Assembly: GCF_900116855.1 (NCBI RefSeq)
Contig: NZ_UETD01000003.1
Coordinates: 186,001-250,000, forward strand
DNA length: 64,000 bases
Source of the DNA: Ruminococcus flavefaciens
GTDB taxonomy: Bacteria; Bacillota; Clostridia; Oscillospirales; Ruminococcaceae
Direction: 5' to 3'
Below, one piece after another: positions 27,066 to 34,930 of the stretch (the first letter of the stretch is position 1; the number at the start of each line of letters is the position of its first letter). The translations under genes were made by a program, and so were the position numbers. The notes under the pieces are model-generated. The model was not told where the DNA came from. It ran no database searches and saw only the letters and a program-made list of their open reading frames with translations.

Positions 27066-27950
27066 TCAACATTCCTTAATTCTATCTGAAAGAACTCTTA
27101 CAATCTCTGAATCAATATTAATATCAAATTTTCGTGCCATAAGATATGAGGTGTTGAACAGAAGAGCCTTGTCATCTATTGTAAGAATCTTAGGGCTTGG
27201 GCTTCCTTCAGGCCATACTATACAATGTAAATAATCAGTGCAGTCCTTGGCGTAAGGTGAATTCATAACAAGCGTGTGATAGTAAGACTCATCTGGTGTT
27301 GAACAATGGGAATAGTAAGTAAAATAATCATTATTATTCTTTTCATATTCAATAATCCAATTCATAGTATCCTTATTGATACACCACCATTGAGACCCAA
27401 AATAGAATTTAAACCCCTTATATTTTCTTTTCAACCAAGGAAAGGTGTAGTTGTACCCTCCAGTTAAAGCAACATAGCACCTTCTGAAGATTCTCTTCCA
27501 TTTTTCCCTACCCATCAAAAAATCAAAGTAGAATATAGAATTTCTTTTATCATAATTATTATCTTTATCAAGACCATTTTGTCTTGATGTAAAGAAATTC
27601 AAATAATTCAAATTCTTGTTTGTAGATAAGAAAGCAAGGATATCTTGGCAACTCTTTAATGGAAAATCTTGTCCACTGCATAACCAGTAATAGTCATAAT
27701 TGTTTATGCTTCTAGCTGATATAATTAGATTATGTGTTGCCTCTATTTGGGATATAGAAGCCCAAGCAACATCTACTCTCTTTTCTTCTGGTAATATGTA
27801 GACATTATCTGCTTTCACTATGTTTTCAACGATATTTGACTTCTTGTCAACATGTACGAAAATGTCAATTGATTTATTTCTCATTTGCTTTATGAACAAA
27901 TTGATTTGATCTGGATTTTTATGACAAAGTAAAAGAATTGCAATTTTCAT
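27066..27950 (-). CDS. Core-2/I-branching-type (GT14) N-acetylglucosaminyltransferase
   Basis: The 294-aa protein begins MKIAILLLCHKNPDQINLFI, with FVHVDKKS, WASISQIEATHNLI, YYWLCSGQDFPLKS, FGSQWWCINKDTM and TPDESYYHTLVMNS, all typical of the branching-enzyme (GT14) family. Bacterial members transfer GlcNAc or a related sugar during exopolysaccharide assembly. The donor is inferred from the family only. Confidence 0.85.
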   Translation of the reverse strand: MKIAILLLCHKNPDQINLFIKQMRNKSIDIFVHVDKKSNIVENIVKADNVYILPEEKRVDVAWASISQIEATHNLIISARSINNYDYYWLCSGQDFPLKSCQDILAFLSTNKNLNYLNFFTSRQNGLDKDNNYDKRNSIFYFDFLMGREKWKRIFRRCYVALTGGYNYTFPWLKRKYKGFKFYFGSQWWCINKDTMNWIIEYEKNNNDYFTYYSHCSTPDESYYHTLVMNSPYAKDCTDYLHCIVWPEGSPSPKILTIDDKALLFNTSYLMARKFDINIDSEIVRVLSDRIKEC

Positions 27951-27956
27951 AAATGT

Positions 27957-28982
27957 TTAATCCCCCATAATTGCTTTAATTAGTTCAGAGAAATCAAATT
28001 TATACTCTTCAATTTCGAATTCATGATTATAGTTTTCGTGATCTGCAATCATACGACTTTCAGAAAGCCAACTGTCATATAAGAATTCGGTTTTTCCCGT
28101 TTTACTAGGGAAATATACACAAGATGTTTTAGAAATAAAAGAGAAAATCATCCCATGTAGTCGATCAGTTAAGACCAATTCATTTTCTGCAAATTCACGT
28201 ATTTTACTACAAACCAACTGTTCTCTTTTATCACCAACAATGAAGTTATCCTTACATATTGTGTCAAGCAAACGAATTTTATCATATTTCTTTTTACTTT
28301 CTTCTATAAATCCGCTTTCGCTCTCAGTAAATATAGTTTTTTCGCTATCATTTCTGAAACATAGTCCAAGTCCATTTTTTTTATCATTCAGTATTCTTCC
28401 ATATAAATAAAAAACTATATCTGGACATATTCCAATTTGCGCTTTGGGGAAAAGAACACTGAAATCTGAATAAGACTTTTTATCTCTCGCAAAAATGATT
28501 AAATTATCACTAGCATAAATCTTCTGAGCAATTCTTAATTCGCGCTTTCCTTTTCTATCATTCGTATAGTATATAGATTGAGGGAAAATAATGATTTTAT
28601 TTCCGCTAAATGTTTTGATGATTTTTCTTCTAACTGCCTCATATGGTGGATATAGATTTCCAAAGTTTCCTCCACCTTGAAGTACTATGATATCATCCGG
28701 CTTAATATTCTTTTTAAGCCAATTAATGTATTGAGCTGTTCTTGATTGTTGAATCTCTATAACATCAAAGTCTGCAAAATTCTCAGTCAAAAAACATGTT
28801 GTAGCATATGCAATTGCTTGATCACCAAGATTACCATATTCTGGTGCATCTATAAACCAAAAGTGTTTTTTTGATGATATACCACCTGGCCACGGCTTTT
28901 GATGAATATATTTATTTAGATCTCTTAATACTCCATACATGTTAATTGAAAGGCACTTCTTTAAATCACGTATGTTAAACAT
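27957..28982 (-). CDS. Polysaccharide pyruvyl transferase family protein
   Basis: The 341-aa protein shows PEYGNLGDQAIAYATTCFL, IIVLQGGGNFGNLY, KIIIFPQSIYY, GICPDIVF and LVLTDRLHGMIFSFI, the order seen in pyruvyl transferases (CsaB/EpsO types). They add a pyruvate ketal from phosphoenolpyruvate to a sugar and give the polymer negative charge. Its ATG follows the radical SAM stop by 1 nt. Confidence 0.87.
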   Translation of the reverse strand: MFNIRDLKKCLSINMYGVLRDLNKYIHQKPWPGGISSKKHFWFIDAPEYGNLGDQAIAYATTCFLTENFADFDVIEIQQSRTAQYINWLKKNIKPDDIIVLQGGGNFGNLYPPYEAVRRKIIKTFSGNKIIIFPQSIYYTNDRKGKRELRIAQKIYASDNLIIFARDKKSYSDFSVLFPKAQIGICPDIVFYLYGRILNDKKNGLGLCFRNDSEKTIFTESESGFIEESKKKYDKIRLLDTICKDNFIVGDKREQLVCSKIREFAENELVLTDRLHGMIFSFISKTSCVYFPSKTGKTEFLYDSWLSESRMIADHENYNHEFEIEEYKFDFSELIKAIMGD

Positions 28983-28983
28983 T

Positions 28984-30072
28984 TTATCCCTTTATCTTTC
29001 TATATATAGAATACGTCTTTCTAACGAAAGTGTCGGCAATTCCGACACAATCGCAAAGAATCTTTTTTGGGAAACTGTATTCTTCATTTGAGTCGTATAA
29101 TTTTGACGACAAAAACTCATTCATTTCATCAGAATACCACTCTCCCTCATTTCGATTTCTTAATGCTGCATAAGATGGAGATTCTACCTCAGGTATCACA
29201 CCTAAAGACATAAAGTGGCTTGAATTCATGCAGAATGGTGATCCACATGCATGACCAATTGCTAGAAATCTTATTTTCTCGCTTGGCTTCTTAAACACAT
29301 CCTGACGTATATATGAACAGTAACATCTTCTCATTACGCCAGTTCCTAGATTTAGATTCATCGCCCAATCGCCTGCATAACAGAACTCTTTCCGCTTAAC
29401 ATTAAAATTTTTCATTGTATAATAAAATAAAGGAGAATCAAAAGGCTTACCAAAACCGATATACTCTTCTTTTGTATAGTTAGTTAACAATTTGATCTTT
29501 TCAAGGTTCTTTTCTTCTTCTCTTGTTGCAGCTATCTGAGGCGCAGCCCCAGTTTCTCTTATGCATAAATCTTTCATCTCATTTAAATATGGCAAATACT
29601 CATCACACATATTAAATTGAATCATTATGGAAGCACCAGAATTTTTAATGAGTCTAAAATTCTTGAAAAAAACATCAACAAGATTATGATTCATAAGTTC
29701 AATATAGTGGAATGAAAAACAAAAATGCAAATGGGTAACATATTCTTTACAAGTTGATAAAATCTTTTCAAGCTGCTTAGTTACCGTTCCATTAGTCGTA
29801 ATATTTACATAGTGCCCATTCTTAAGAATATTATAAGCTATCTCATCAATATTCTTTTGTATAGTGGTTTCGCCTGCGCCACATATACTAAAGTAGCAAC
29901 AGCCACCCCAACGATCTTTTTTTGTTGCCAAGCCAATCTGTTCAGGGGTATATTTCATCTCTGCCATTTTATTCGTTCTGTTATCTCTTTGAATTACATA
30001 ACAATAGCTACATTTTAGATTACATGCTGTGATGGGTAAAAGACATTCAATGAATCTTTTGATTTTATCCAT
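28984..30072 (-). CDS. Radical SAM protein in the polysaccharide operon
   Basis: The 362-aa product has the radical SAM CxxxCxxC motif with Cys17, Cys21 and Cys24 (ACNLKCSYCYV), the GAGETT region and VNITTNGT. Later cysteines (RRCYCSYI, GHACGSPFCMNS, ILCDCVG) may hold an auxiliary iron-sulfur cluster, as in SPASM-type enzymes. It lies between the sugar-transferase fusion and the pyruvyl transferase with 1-4 nt spacing, so it belongs to the operon. It could modify a sugar, lipid carrier or small peptide. The substrate cannot be told. Confidence 0.8.
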   Translation of the reverse strand: MDKIKRFIECLLPITACNLKCSYCYVIQRDNRTNKMAEMKYTPEQIGLATKKDRWGGCCYFSICGAGETTIQKNIDEIAYNILKNGHYVNITTNGTVTKQLEKILSTCKEYVTHLHFCFSFHYIELMNHNLVDVFFKNFRLIKNSGASIMIQFNMCDEYLPYLNEMKDLCIRETGAAPQIAATREEEKNLEKIKLLTNYTKEEYIGFGKPFDSPLFYYTMKNFNVKRKEFCYAGDWAMNLNLGTGVMRRCYCSYIRQDVFKKPSEKIRFLAIGHACGSPFCMNSSHFMSLGVIPEVESPSYAALRNRNEGEWYSDEMNEFLSSKLYDSNEEYSFPKKILCDCVGIADTFVRKTYSIYRKIKG

Positions 30073-30076
30073 TATA

Positions 30077-31819
30077 CTATCTCCTTAAAATCAACTTATA
30101 AAGTAATTCTTTTATGTTCCCAGGGGTATAAACAAAAGCTCTTATAGCGCTCATATTTCTTAAATACTCAAAATGATTTATCATCTTGTTAGCAAGCATA
30201 TATTTACTTAGCTCTTTCCAACTTTGGATATATTGACGATTTCCTCTTCGTTTAACCATTCCATTTCCAACTCTTGCATGAACTAGAACCTTATCTATAT
30301 TTGCTAGCTTGTAGCCATTAATAATTGCTCTAACCCACAATTCATAATCCTCAATATACGGAATATGTCGATATGAACCAATATTCTCAATTACACTTTT
30401 TCTAAACGCAACAGCCATGTGGTTGATAGGATTTCTGAATTTTGCCATCTGTGATAGTTCTTCATGAACAAGCGGCAATTCCTTTTTGTTCTTGGGATTA
30501 TTCCAATCCACATCAAATTCATCAATGTATGAACTAACAATCGCGATTTCAGAGTGTTCATTCAAATATTCAAACTGTTGCTTAATCCTATCAGGAGTAC
30601 AAATATCATCACTATCAGCTCGAATTATAACCTCATGTGAACATTTGCTAAGACCGTAGTTTAAGGCTTTACCAAGCCCCTGATTTTCCTCAGTGCGATA
30701 AATCATAAGAATGTCTTTAAACTCATCTTCATATTTTGCTATAACTTCATCTAATTCATCAGTCAATGGGCCATCGCAAACAAGAACAAATTCATCTGGT
30801 TTAACACTCTGCTCTACAAGAATACTTTTTAAGGCCAAATCCAAGAATTCAGGATTCTCTTTATAATATACAGACATTAACACAGATGTTCCATCTAATG
30901 GTGTTAATGTATTAGATTCTGATGCAACTAAGCTTTTAGCCTTTGCAAACTCCTTTGCCATTGCTCCAGTTCCGCCTTCTACAATACCCTCATGCTTAAG
31001 AACAGAGAATATAGAACCAAAGAACATTTTCATGTCCATACGGAATCCTGCAAAACTGCTTTTACTAAGTTCCTTTGCATACACACCATCAAGCTTAGCT
31101 TTTTCAGGTATCTCCAGCTCATCACGTCCGCTGATCTGAGCCAGTCCTGTAAGACCGGGCTTAACATCGTTAGCACCGTACTTGTCTCTCTCAGCTGTCA
31201 GGTAGTCCTGATTCCATAGAGCAGGTCTTGGACCGATAATGCTCATATTTCCGCGGAATATGTTCCAGAGCTGAGGAAGCTCATCGATGCTGGTCTTTCT
31301 GATAAATGCTCCTACCTTTGTGATACCACCGTTCTGAAGCATATGCGTCGGTACATCTTTCGGTGTATTCACGCTCATGCTCCTGAATTTCACAAGTTCA
31401 AAATAGCCTTTGTTCTGAGCTACTCGCTTTTGCTTAAAGAATACCGGACCCGGATCGTCTTTTTTGATAGCCAGGGCGGTAGCTGCATACACGGGTGACA
31501 GGACTACAAGTCCGCAGAACGAAAGGGCGATATCAATTCCTCGCTTGATATAACTCTCATAGAAAGTCGGGATATGTGTGCTGTTCTCCACAGCTTCAAG
31601 ATGTCCCTGCTTTCCATCTGCGTTCACAGGATCATTTATATCCTCGACGAACACAACTTTTTTGCCTTCAACAGGATTCTGCTCTTCTGGCTTATCAGCA
31701 TAAACAGATTTAGGATACTGTTTCTTGGCAATATGGCGCATAACAAGATATGTAGCGCCTAAAGCCAAACCTGTTAATGTAGATGCTGTTTTAATATTTT
31801 TCTTAGTCTGCTCTTTCAC
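30077..31819 (-). CDS. Initiating sugar-phosphate transferase fused to a GT2 glycosyltransferase
   Basis: Residues 1-290 form a bacterial sugar transferase: a TM near 90-110 (KRGIDIALSFCGLVVLSPVY), FKQKRVAQNKGYFELVKFRS, DELPQLWNIFRGNMSIIGPR and KPGLTGLAQISGRDELE. This enzyme loads the first sugar-phosphate onto undecaprenyl phosphate. Residues 305-580 are a GT-A/GT2 enzyme (TSVLMSVYYKENPEFLDLAL, IIRADSDDICTPDRIKQQF with its D-x-D, YIEDYELWVRAIINGYKLAN) that would add the second sugar. A fusion of the first two steps is uncommon. The DNA for the first half is visibly richer in G+C than that for the second, with a change near 30960, which suggests a recombinational join. Confidence 0.85.
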   Translation of the reverse strand: MKEQTKKNIKTASTLTGLALGATYLVMRHIAKKQYPKSVYADKPEEQNPVEGKKVVFVEDINDPVNADGKQGHLEAVENSTHIPTFYESYIKRGIDIALSFCGLVVLSPVYAATALAIKKDDPGPVFFKQKRVAQNKGYFELVKFRSMSVNTPKDVPTHMLQNGGITKVGAFIRKTSIDELPQLWNIFRGNMSIIGPRPALWNQDYLTAERDKYGANDVKPGLTGLAQISGRDELEIPEKAKLDGVYAKELSKSSFAGFRMDMKMFFGSIFSVLKHEGIVEGGTGAMAKEFAKAKSLVASESNTLTPLDGTSVLMSVYYKENPEFLDLALKSILVEQSVKPDEFVLVCDGPLTDELDEVIAKYEDEFKDILMIYRTEENQGLGKALNYGLSKCSHEVIIRADSDDICTPDRIKQQFEYLNEHSEIAIVSSYIDEFDVDWNNPKNKKELPLVHEELSQMAKFRNPINHMAVAFRKSVIENIGSYRHIPYIEDYELWVRAIINGYKLANIDKVLVHARVGNGMVKRRGNRQYIQSWKELSKYMLANKMINHFEYLRNMSAIRAFVYTPGNIKELLYKLILRR

Positions 31820-31910
31820 GATTTCTTACCTCACCCTAAGTATTTTTGATTCAATAACCTTGCTATATCAATACCATGTTCTACGCAAATCCTTTTACAG
31901 CCTTGTCTAT

Positions 31911-32453
31911 TCACACAGCAACAGGCAATTTATCATGCTGTTTAACATGTTCCACCTTCTCAGTATCACATACTTCATTGTAGCCTGTACGTGTTCCTGC
32001 CTTAATCTCGGCTCTTGCCTTGACAACCGAACCGCAATTGATATGACAGCCTTCATGAACAACACTATTGTGATTAAGAATAACACCTGCTGACAGAATG
32101 CATCCAGTCTCAACAGTTACATTCGTGTGAACCACAGTCATAGGCTCTATGAAGCAACCTATACCAATCTTTGCTGAAGGGCTGACATATGCTTTTTCAT
32201 GGATGAGAGTCGGTACCTCATAGCCAATCTCACATAATCTTTTTATAAGCGTTAGCCGAAGATCTGAATTACCAATCGCAACAGCCGCAGAATCGTATTC
32301 ATGAATCAACTTATCAATATCACAAATCTTTCCAACAGCAGACGGATATACATCATCGACAAAATCAATACGCTCAAAGCACTTCATGGATTCAGCAATT
32401 TCTCTGGCGACCATACCATACTGTCCGGCACCGATGATAAGCAAGTTCTTCAT
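31911..32453 (-). CDS. NeuD-type sugar O-acetyltransferase
   Basis: The start is ATG at 32451-32453, preceded by TAGGGGGA; the longer frame has no ribosome site. The 180-aa product has a Rossmann-like PglD/NeuD N-terminus (MKNLLIIGAGQYGMVAREIA) and hexapeptide repeats (GIGCFIEPMTVVHTNVTVET, GCILSAGVILNHNSVVHEGC). The family N- or O-acetylates nucleotide- or lipid-linked sugars. It is the first gene of the operon, 91 bp ahead of the fused transferase. The C-terminus is slightly short. Confidence 0.8.
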   Translation of the reverse strand: MKNLLIIGAGQYGMVAREIAESMKCFERIDFVDDVYPSAVGKICDIDKLIHEYDSAAVAIGNSDLRLTLIKRLCEIGYEVPTLIHEKAYVSPSAKIGIGCFIEPMTVVHTNVTVETGCILSAGVILNHNSVVHEGCHINCGSVVKARAEIKAGTRTGYNEVCDTEKVEHVKQHDKLPVAV

Positions 32454-32562
32454 AAACACTCCCCCTAAAAAGATTAATAAATGTAAAAGCGGATTAATAA
32501 TAAGACTAATAAAGACCAAAAATTCTTTTGGTCAATGAAATTCTTTTTAATTAGGTTTTTAT

Positions 32563-32593
32563 AATCCACAGTATGCCCCCTACACACTGTGGA
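32563..32593 (-). promoter_or_regulatory. Hairpin before the polysaccharide operon
   Basis: ATCCACAGT pairs with ACTGTGGAT around a 13-nt loop. It lies 110 bp before the first ATG of the operon. On the minus strand it is not followed at once by a T tract, so it may be an antitermination or stability element rather than a terminator. Confidence 0.4.
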
Positions 32594-32689
32594 TTTAGCA
32601 AGCTCATATCAGCTGCCATAAATGTAGCAGTTTATATCAACCAGCCAAATATTTCAATATTGTATGAAACGACTATATCGTGTAAAAAG

Positions 32690-32715
32690 CAAAAGCAGGC
32701 ACAAAAAAGCCTGCA
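32690..32715 (-). terminator. Attenuator-like terminator between leader ORF and operon
   Basis: On the minus strand GCAGGC, an 8-nt loop and GCCTGC are followed by TTTTTGCTTTTT. It lies about 20 nt after the stop of the 38-codon ORF and 235 nt before the operon start. Transcription would have to pass it to reach the polysaccharide genes. Confidence 0.6.
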
Positions 32716-32733
32716 TATAATCACTATTCCGGC

Positions 32734-32850
32734 TTAAGAATAGAACTTGCCCGTATAAGCGCAGTTACCCCTATATCCAAAGCCTTTTACTATATTTTCA
32801 GATAAAGCCATTCTATACTGTCTTGTTCCTGAAATAAGCATAGTACTCAT
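32734..32850 (-). CDS. 38-codon leader ORF
   Basis: ATG at 32848-32850 is preceded by AAGGGGTG at a good distance. The peptide begins MSTMLISGTRQYRMALSENI and ends YTGKFYS. A structured RNA lies immediately upstream and a terminator hairpin immediately downstream. It could be a leader peptide in an attenuation system or a small secreted/processed peptide. It has no clear signal sequence and no known homologue that I recognise. Confidence 0.45.
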   Translation of the reverse strand: MSTMLISGTRQYRMALSENIVKGFGYRGNCAYTGKFYS

Positions 32851-32879
32851 ATAAACACCCCTTAAAAAACATTGACCGA

Positions 32880-32955
32880 ACCTGTTTATGCGTTCGAGAT
32901 ACCGATTTTATCCCGTTGGTAGCCCCATACCCACGGATCGGAACTCCATAAATAA
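32880..32955 (-). ncRNA. Structured leader RNA upstream of the polysaccharide operon
   Basis: On the minus strand an outer stem TTTATG/CATAAA (32947-32952 with 32885-32890) encloses nested stems CCGAT/ATCGG, CCGT/ACGG and GGTA/TACC around a TGGGGC loop, then a GAAC/GTTC hairpin. The nested, spaced stems look like a selected RNA fold. It resembles no riboswitch I could confirm. LoaP-type antitermination sites also combine leader hairpins with long polysaccharide operons, but this is only an analogy. Confidence 0.45.
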
Positions 32956-33112
32956 GTTCGATTTTAGCTGATTGTTTTATTGTCTCCGAATCAACTACAG
33001 CAGCCGCTTTCGCATTTTTCTATACACAGAAGACAAGGCATTTTTTGCGCATTGTTCTCTGTCCGAAAGTCAACTGGGTGTAACAAACAGATTATGTTTT
33101 TTAATATGTAAA

Positions 33113-33142
33113 ATTATATCATATTTTTATTATTTATGTCAA
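33113..33142 (-). promoter_or_regulatory. Promoter of the leader and polysaccharide operon
   Basis: On the minus strand: TTGACA (33137-33142), 18 bp, TATAAT (33113-33118). It lies 160 bp upstream of the structured leader. Between this and the divergent promoter at 33608 is a very AT-rich stretch without genes. Confidence 0.6.
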
Positions 33143-33607
33143 TATATGGAAGTCAATATTGTTTGCTATTGACAAATGAAAGCTTATTTTTCTTCCTGAT
33201 TTATATATTATTATTTGTGCAATTATCTGTTTTGTATTACGGAGTTTAATTATTACAATAAGTAAATCATAAATTCTTTTTAGCAATTAATTTTTAGACA
33301 AGATTTATATAATCATATATTATTCCTATTGCAAAACTGGATTTGTTGTTAAAATATCTAAACCAATTATATTTAGCTAACTATAGCCGAAAATTCATGG
33401 TAAAATCAATTTTTATCATGTGACTGCATAGTCCTAAATTTTAGGATACTCACCAATTATTGCGCATGAGATCACAAATCTGAAATAACAATATGATAAC
33501 CTTTTTATGTAGCGGCTTCCGAGAGCAATACAAACAGATAGTGATTCATCAGAATTTGTTTGAGGCATTTATTATTTCTACTAAAAGAACAAATTTTCGA
33601 TTTTATA

Positions 33608-33636
33608 TTGACAATCGAACAAATGTGTGCTAAAAT
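33608..33636 (+). promoter_or_regulatory. Promoter of the plus-strand element module
   Basis: TTGACA (33608-33613), 17 bp, TAAAAT (33631-33636), 68 bp before the ATG at 33705. Confidence 0.65.
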
Positions 33637-33704
33637 ATCATTAACCAAACAAGAACGTTCATTCTATACATACGTAGTAAGCCTTCCGCCAGAAAGGGAA
33701 ACGC

Positions 33705-34370
33705 ATGAAGAGAGTGAATGGACATCATAGGCAAAACGATACGAGCGTTCTTGAGTTGGATACGCCGATACAGAACTATAAGGAGGCATATGGTCAGGAA
33801 GCATACGAACAGGCGACATCGTTTTATGAGTCTGAGGAATGGAAGAAGGTCGAGCGAGACCAACTGAATTCTGACAGGCGATATTATGAGAACAGAAAGG
33901 CTTGCAGTCTTGAAGAATACAACGAGTGGGAAAGTGCGGAAGCGAGAAAGCAACGCTTCCAGGACACACCTTCTGTTGTACTCAGCGCTGAAAGGAAAGT
34001 CACAAACGGATTTGATGATCTATTTGACGATCCAGTTCTCAGGGAAGCGATGGAAGTTCTAACAGAGAAGCAGTACAGCGCTCTCTACTGCTCCTTCAAG
34101 AGTAGACTTGATACATATGAAATCGCAGAAAGAATGGGTACAACTGTGAGAGCAGTGCAGGATCTGCGCCGACGAGCATTGGACAAGCTTCGTGATGAAT
34201 ATATCTCGCTCTATGAAGAAGCTAAAGCTTTCGGTTATCCGGGATTAGTCAGCTACAACTATAAACGGATATTGGCATTGTTTGAACAGTGTAAGATCAT
34301 CTTTATGCAAAAAGAATCGCCTGAGGCCGCTATCCCAAATGGTTCTTCCAATAAAGATCCGGCGGCGTAA
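33705..34370 (+). CDS. Sigma-70 region 4-like DNA-binding protein
   Basis: The 221-aa product has a charged N-terminal half and a C-terminal helix-turn-helix like sigma region 4: LTEKQYSALYCSFKSRLDTY, EIAERMGTTVRAVQDLRRRA and LDKLRDEYISLYE. Region 2, which binds the -10 element, is not recognisable. In integrative elements such proteins act as regulators or atypical sigma factors. It is the first gene of the plus-strand module and is followed by a strong terminator, so it is probably made separately from the downstream genes. Confidence 0.7.
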   Translation: MKRVNGHHRQNDTSVLELDTPIQNYKEAYGQEAYEQATSFYESEEWKKVERDQLNSDRRYYENRKACSLEEYNEWESAEARKQRFQDTPSVVLSAERKVTNGFDDLFDDPVLREAMEVLTEKQYSALYCSFKSRLDTYEIAERMGTTVRAVQDLRRRALDKLRDEYISLYEEAKAFGYPGLVSYNYKRILALFEQCKIIFMQKESPEAAIPNGSSNKDPAA

Positions 34371-34374
34371 ACAT

Positions 34375-34403
34375 CTCCCCACAGTATTGCTGTGGGGATT
34401 TTT
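34375..34403 (+). terminator. Terminator after the sigma-like gene
   Basis: CCCCACAG, a short loop and CTGTGGGG are followed by ATTTTTC, beginning 7 bp after the stop codon. Confidence 0.8.
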
Positions 34404-34542
34404 CTTTACTGGTAAAAATTACTAATCGAATGTACGTTTCTTCTTTCATCGCTTGTGCAACTATACAAATATTTGCTTCCCGATCGTTGCAATCTTCGTT
34501 TTTTTCGTTTCCCATCGGTATATATATGGAGGCTTTTTTATG

Positions 34543-34574
34543 AACGCCGCAGTTATTTATTCATCTGCGGCGTT
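34543..34574 (+). terminator. Hairpin of unknown role
   Basis: ACGCCGCAG and CTGCGGCGT flank a 12-nt loop and are followed by TTTAT. It marks the start of a repeat-rich stretch (34600-34800) with no gene. Confidence 0.6.
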
Positions 34575-34599
34575 TTATGTTTCGATTTAGTACCTTGAC

Positions 34600-34800
34600 A
34601 ACTAAATATCATGCAATGGCTCATTCAAACAAATTGCTAACTTGCTACCAAGAGCGTCTAAATGCCGATATATCTTTACTTCTGCCGATAGCAAAATCGG
34701 TAGTTGTTAGTTCTGCGATAGTAAATTGCTAACGCCGGAAAAGCTCTGTATCAGGTGCTTTGGCAGTGTTTGGTAGTTTGTTAGTAAAATCAGAGTGGCA
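34600..34800. other. Repeat-rich non-coding stretch; candidate replication or transfer origin of unit III
   Basis: ATTGCTAAC occurs twice (about 34635 and 34723), GTTAGT twice (about 34708 and 34778), and CCGATAGCAAAATCGG forms a hairpin (about 34683-34698). These short direct and inverted repeats sit just upstream of the element ATPase gene, the usual place for an origin or transfer site. No relaxase gene or known oriT was recognised. Confidence 0.3.
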
Positions 34801-34930
34801 GGTCGGCGTGTCGCGCATTTGTGCGCGGTTTGTGCCGCCCTGCGGAGAAAGGAGGGATAACTACACCACACGAGCTCTCGGAGCGAAATTGAGGGCAAAT
34901 AAAGTGAGTTTGAAAAGAAAGGATGATAGG

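Noticed and set aside
32880-32955. Possible cyclic-di-GMP riboswitch
   Set aside because: The stretch GGTA-TGGGGC-TACC resembles one arm of the class I aptamer, but the conserved first-arm sequences are not present upstream, so I kept it as an unassigned structured RNA.
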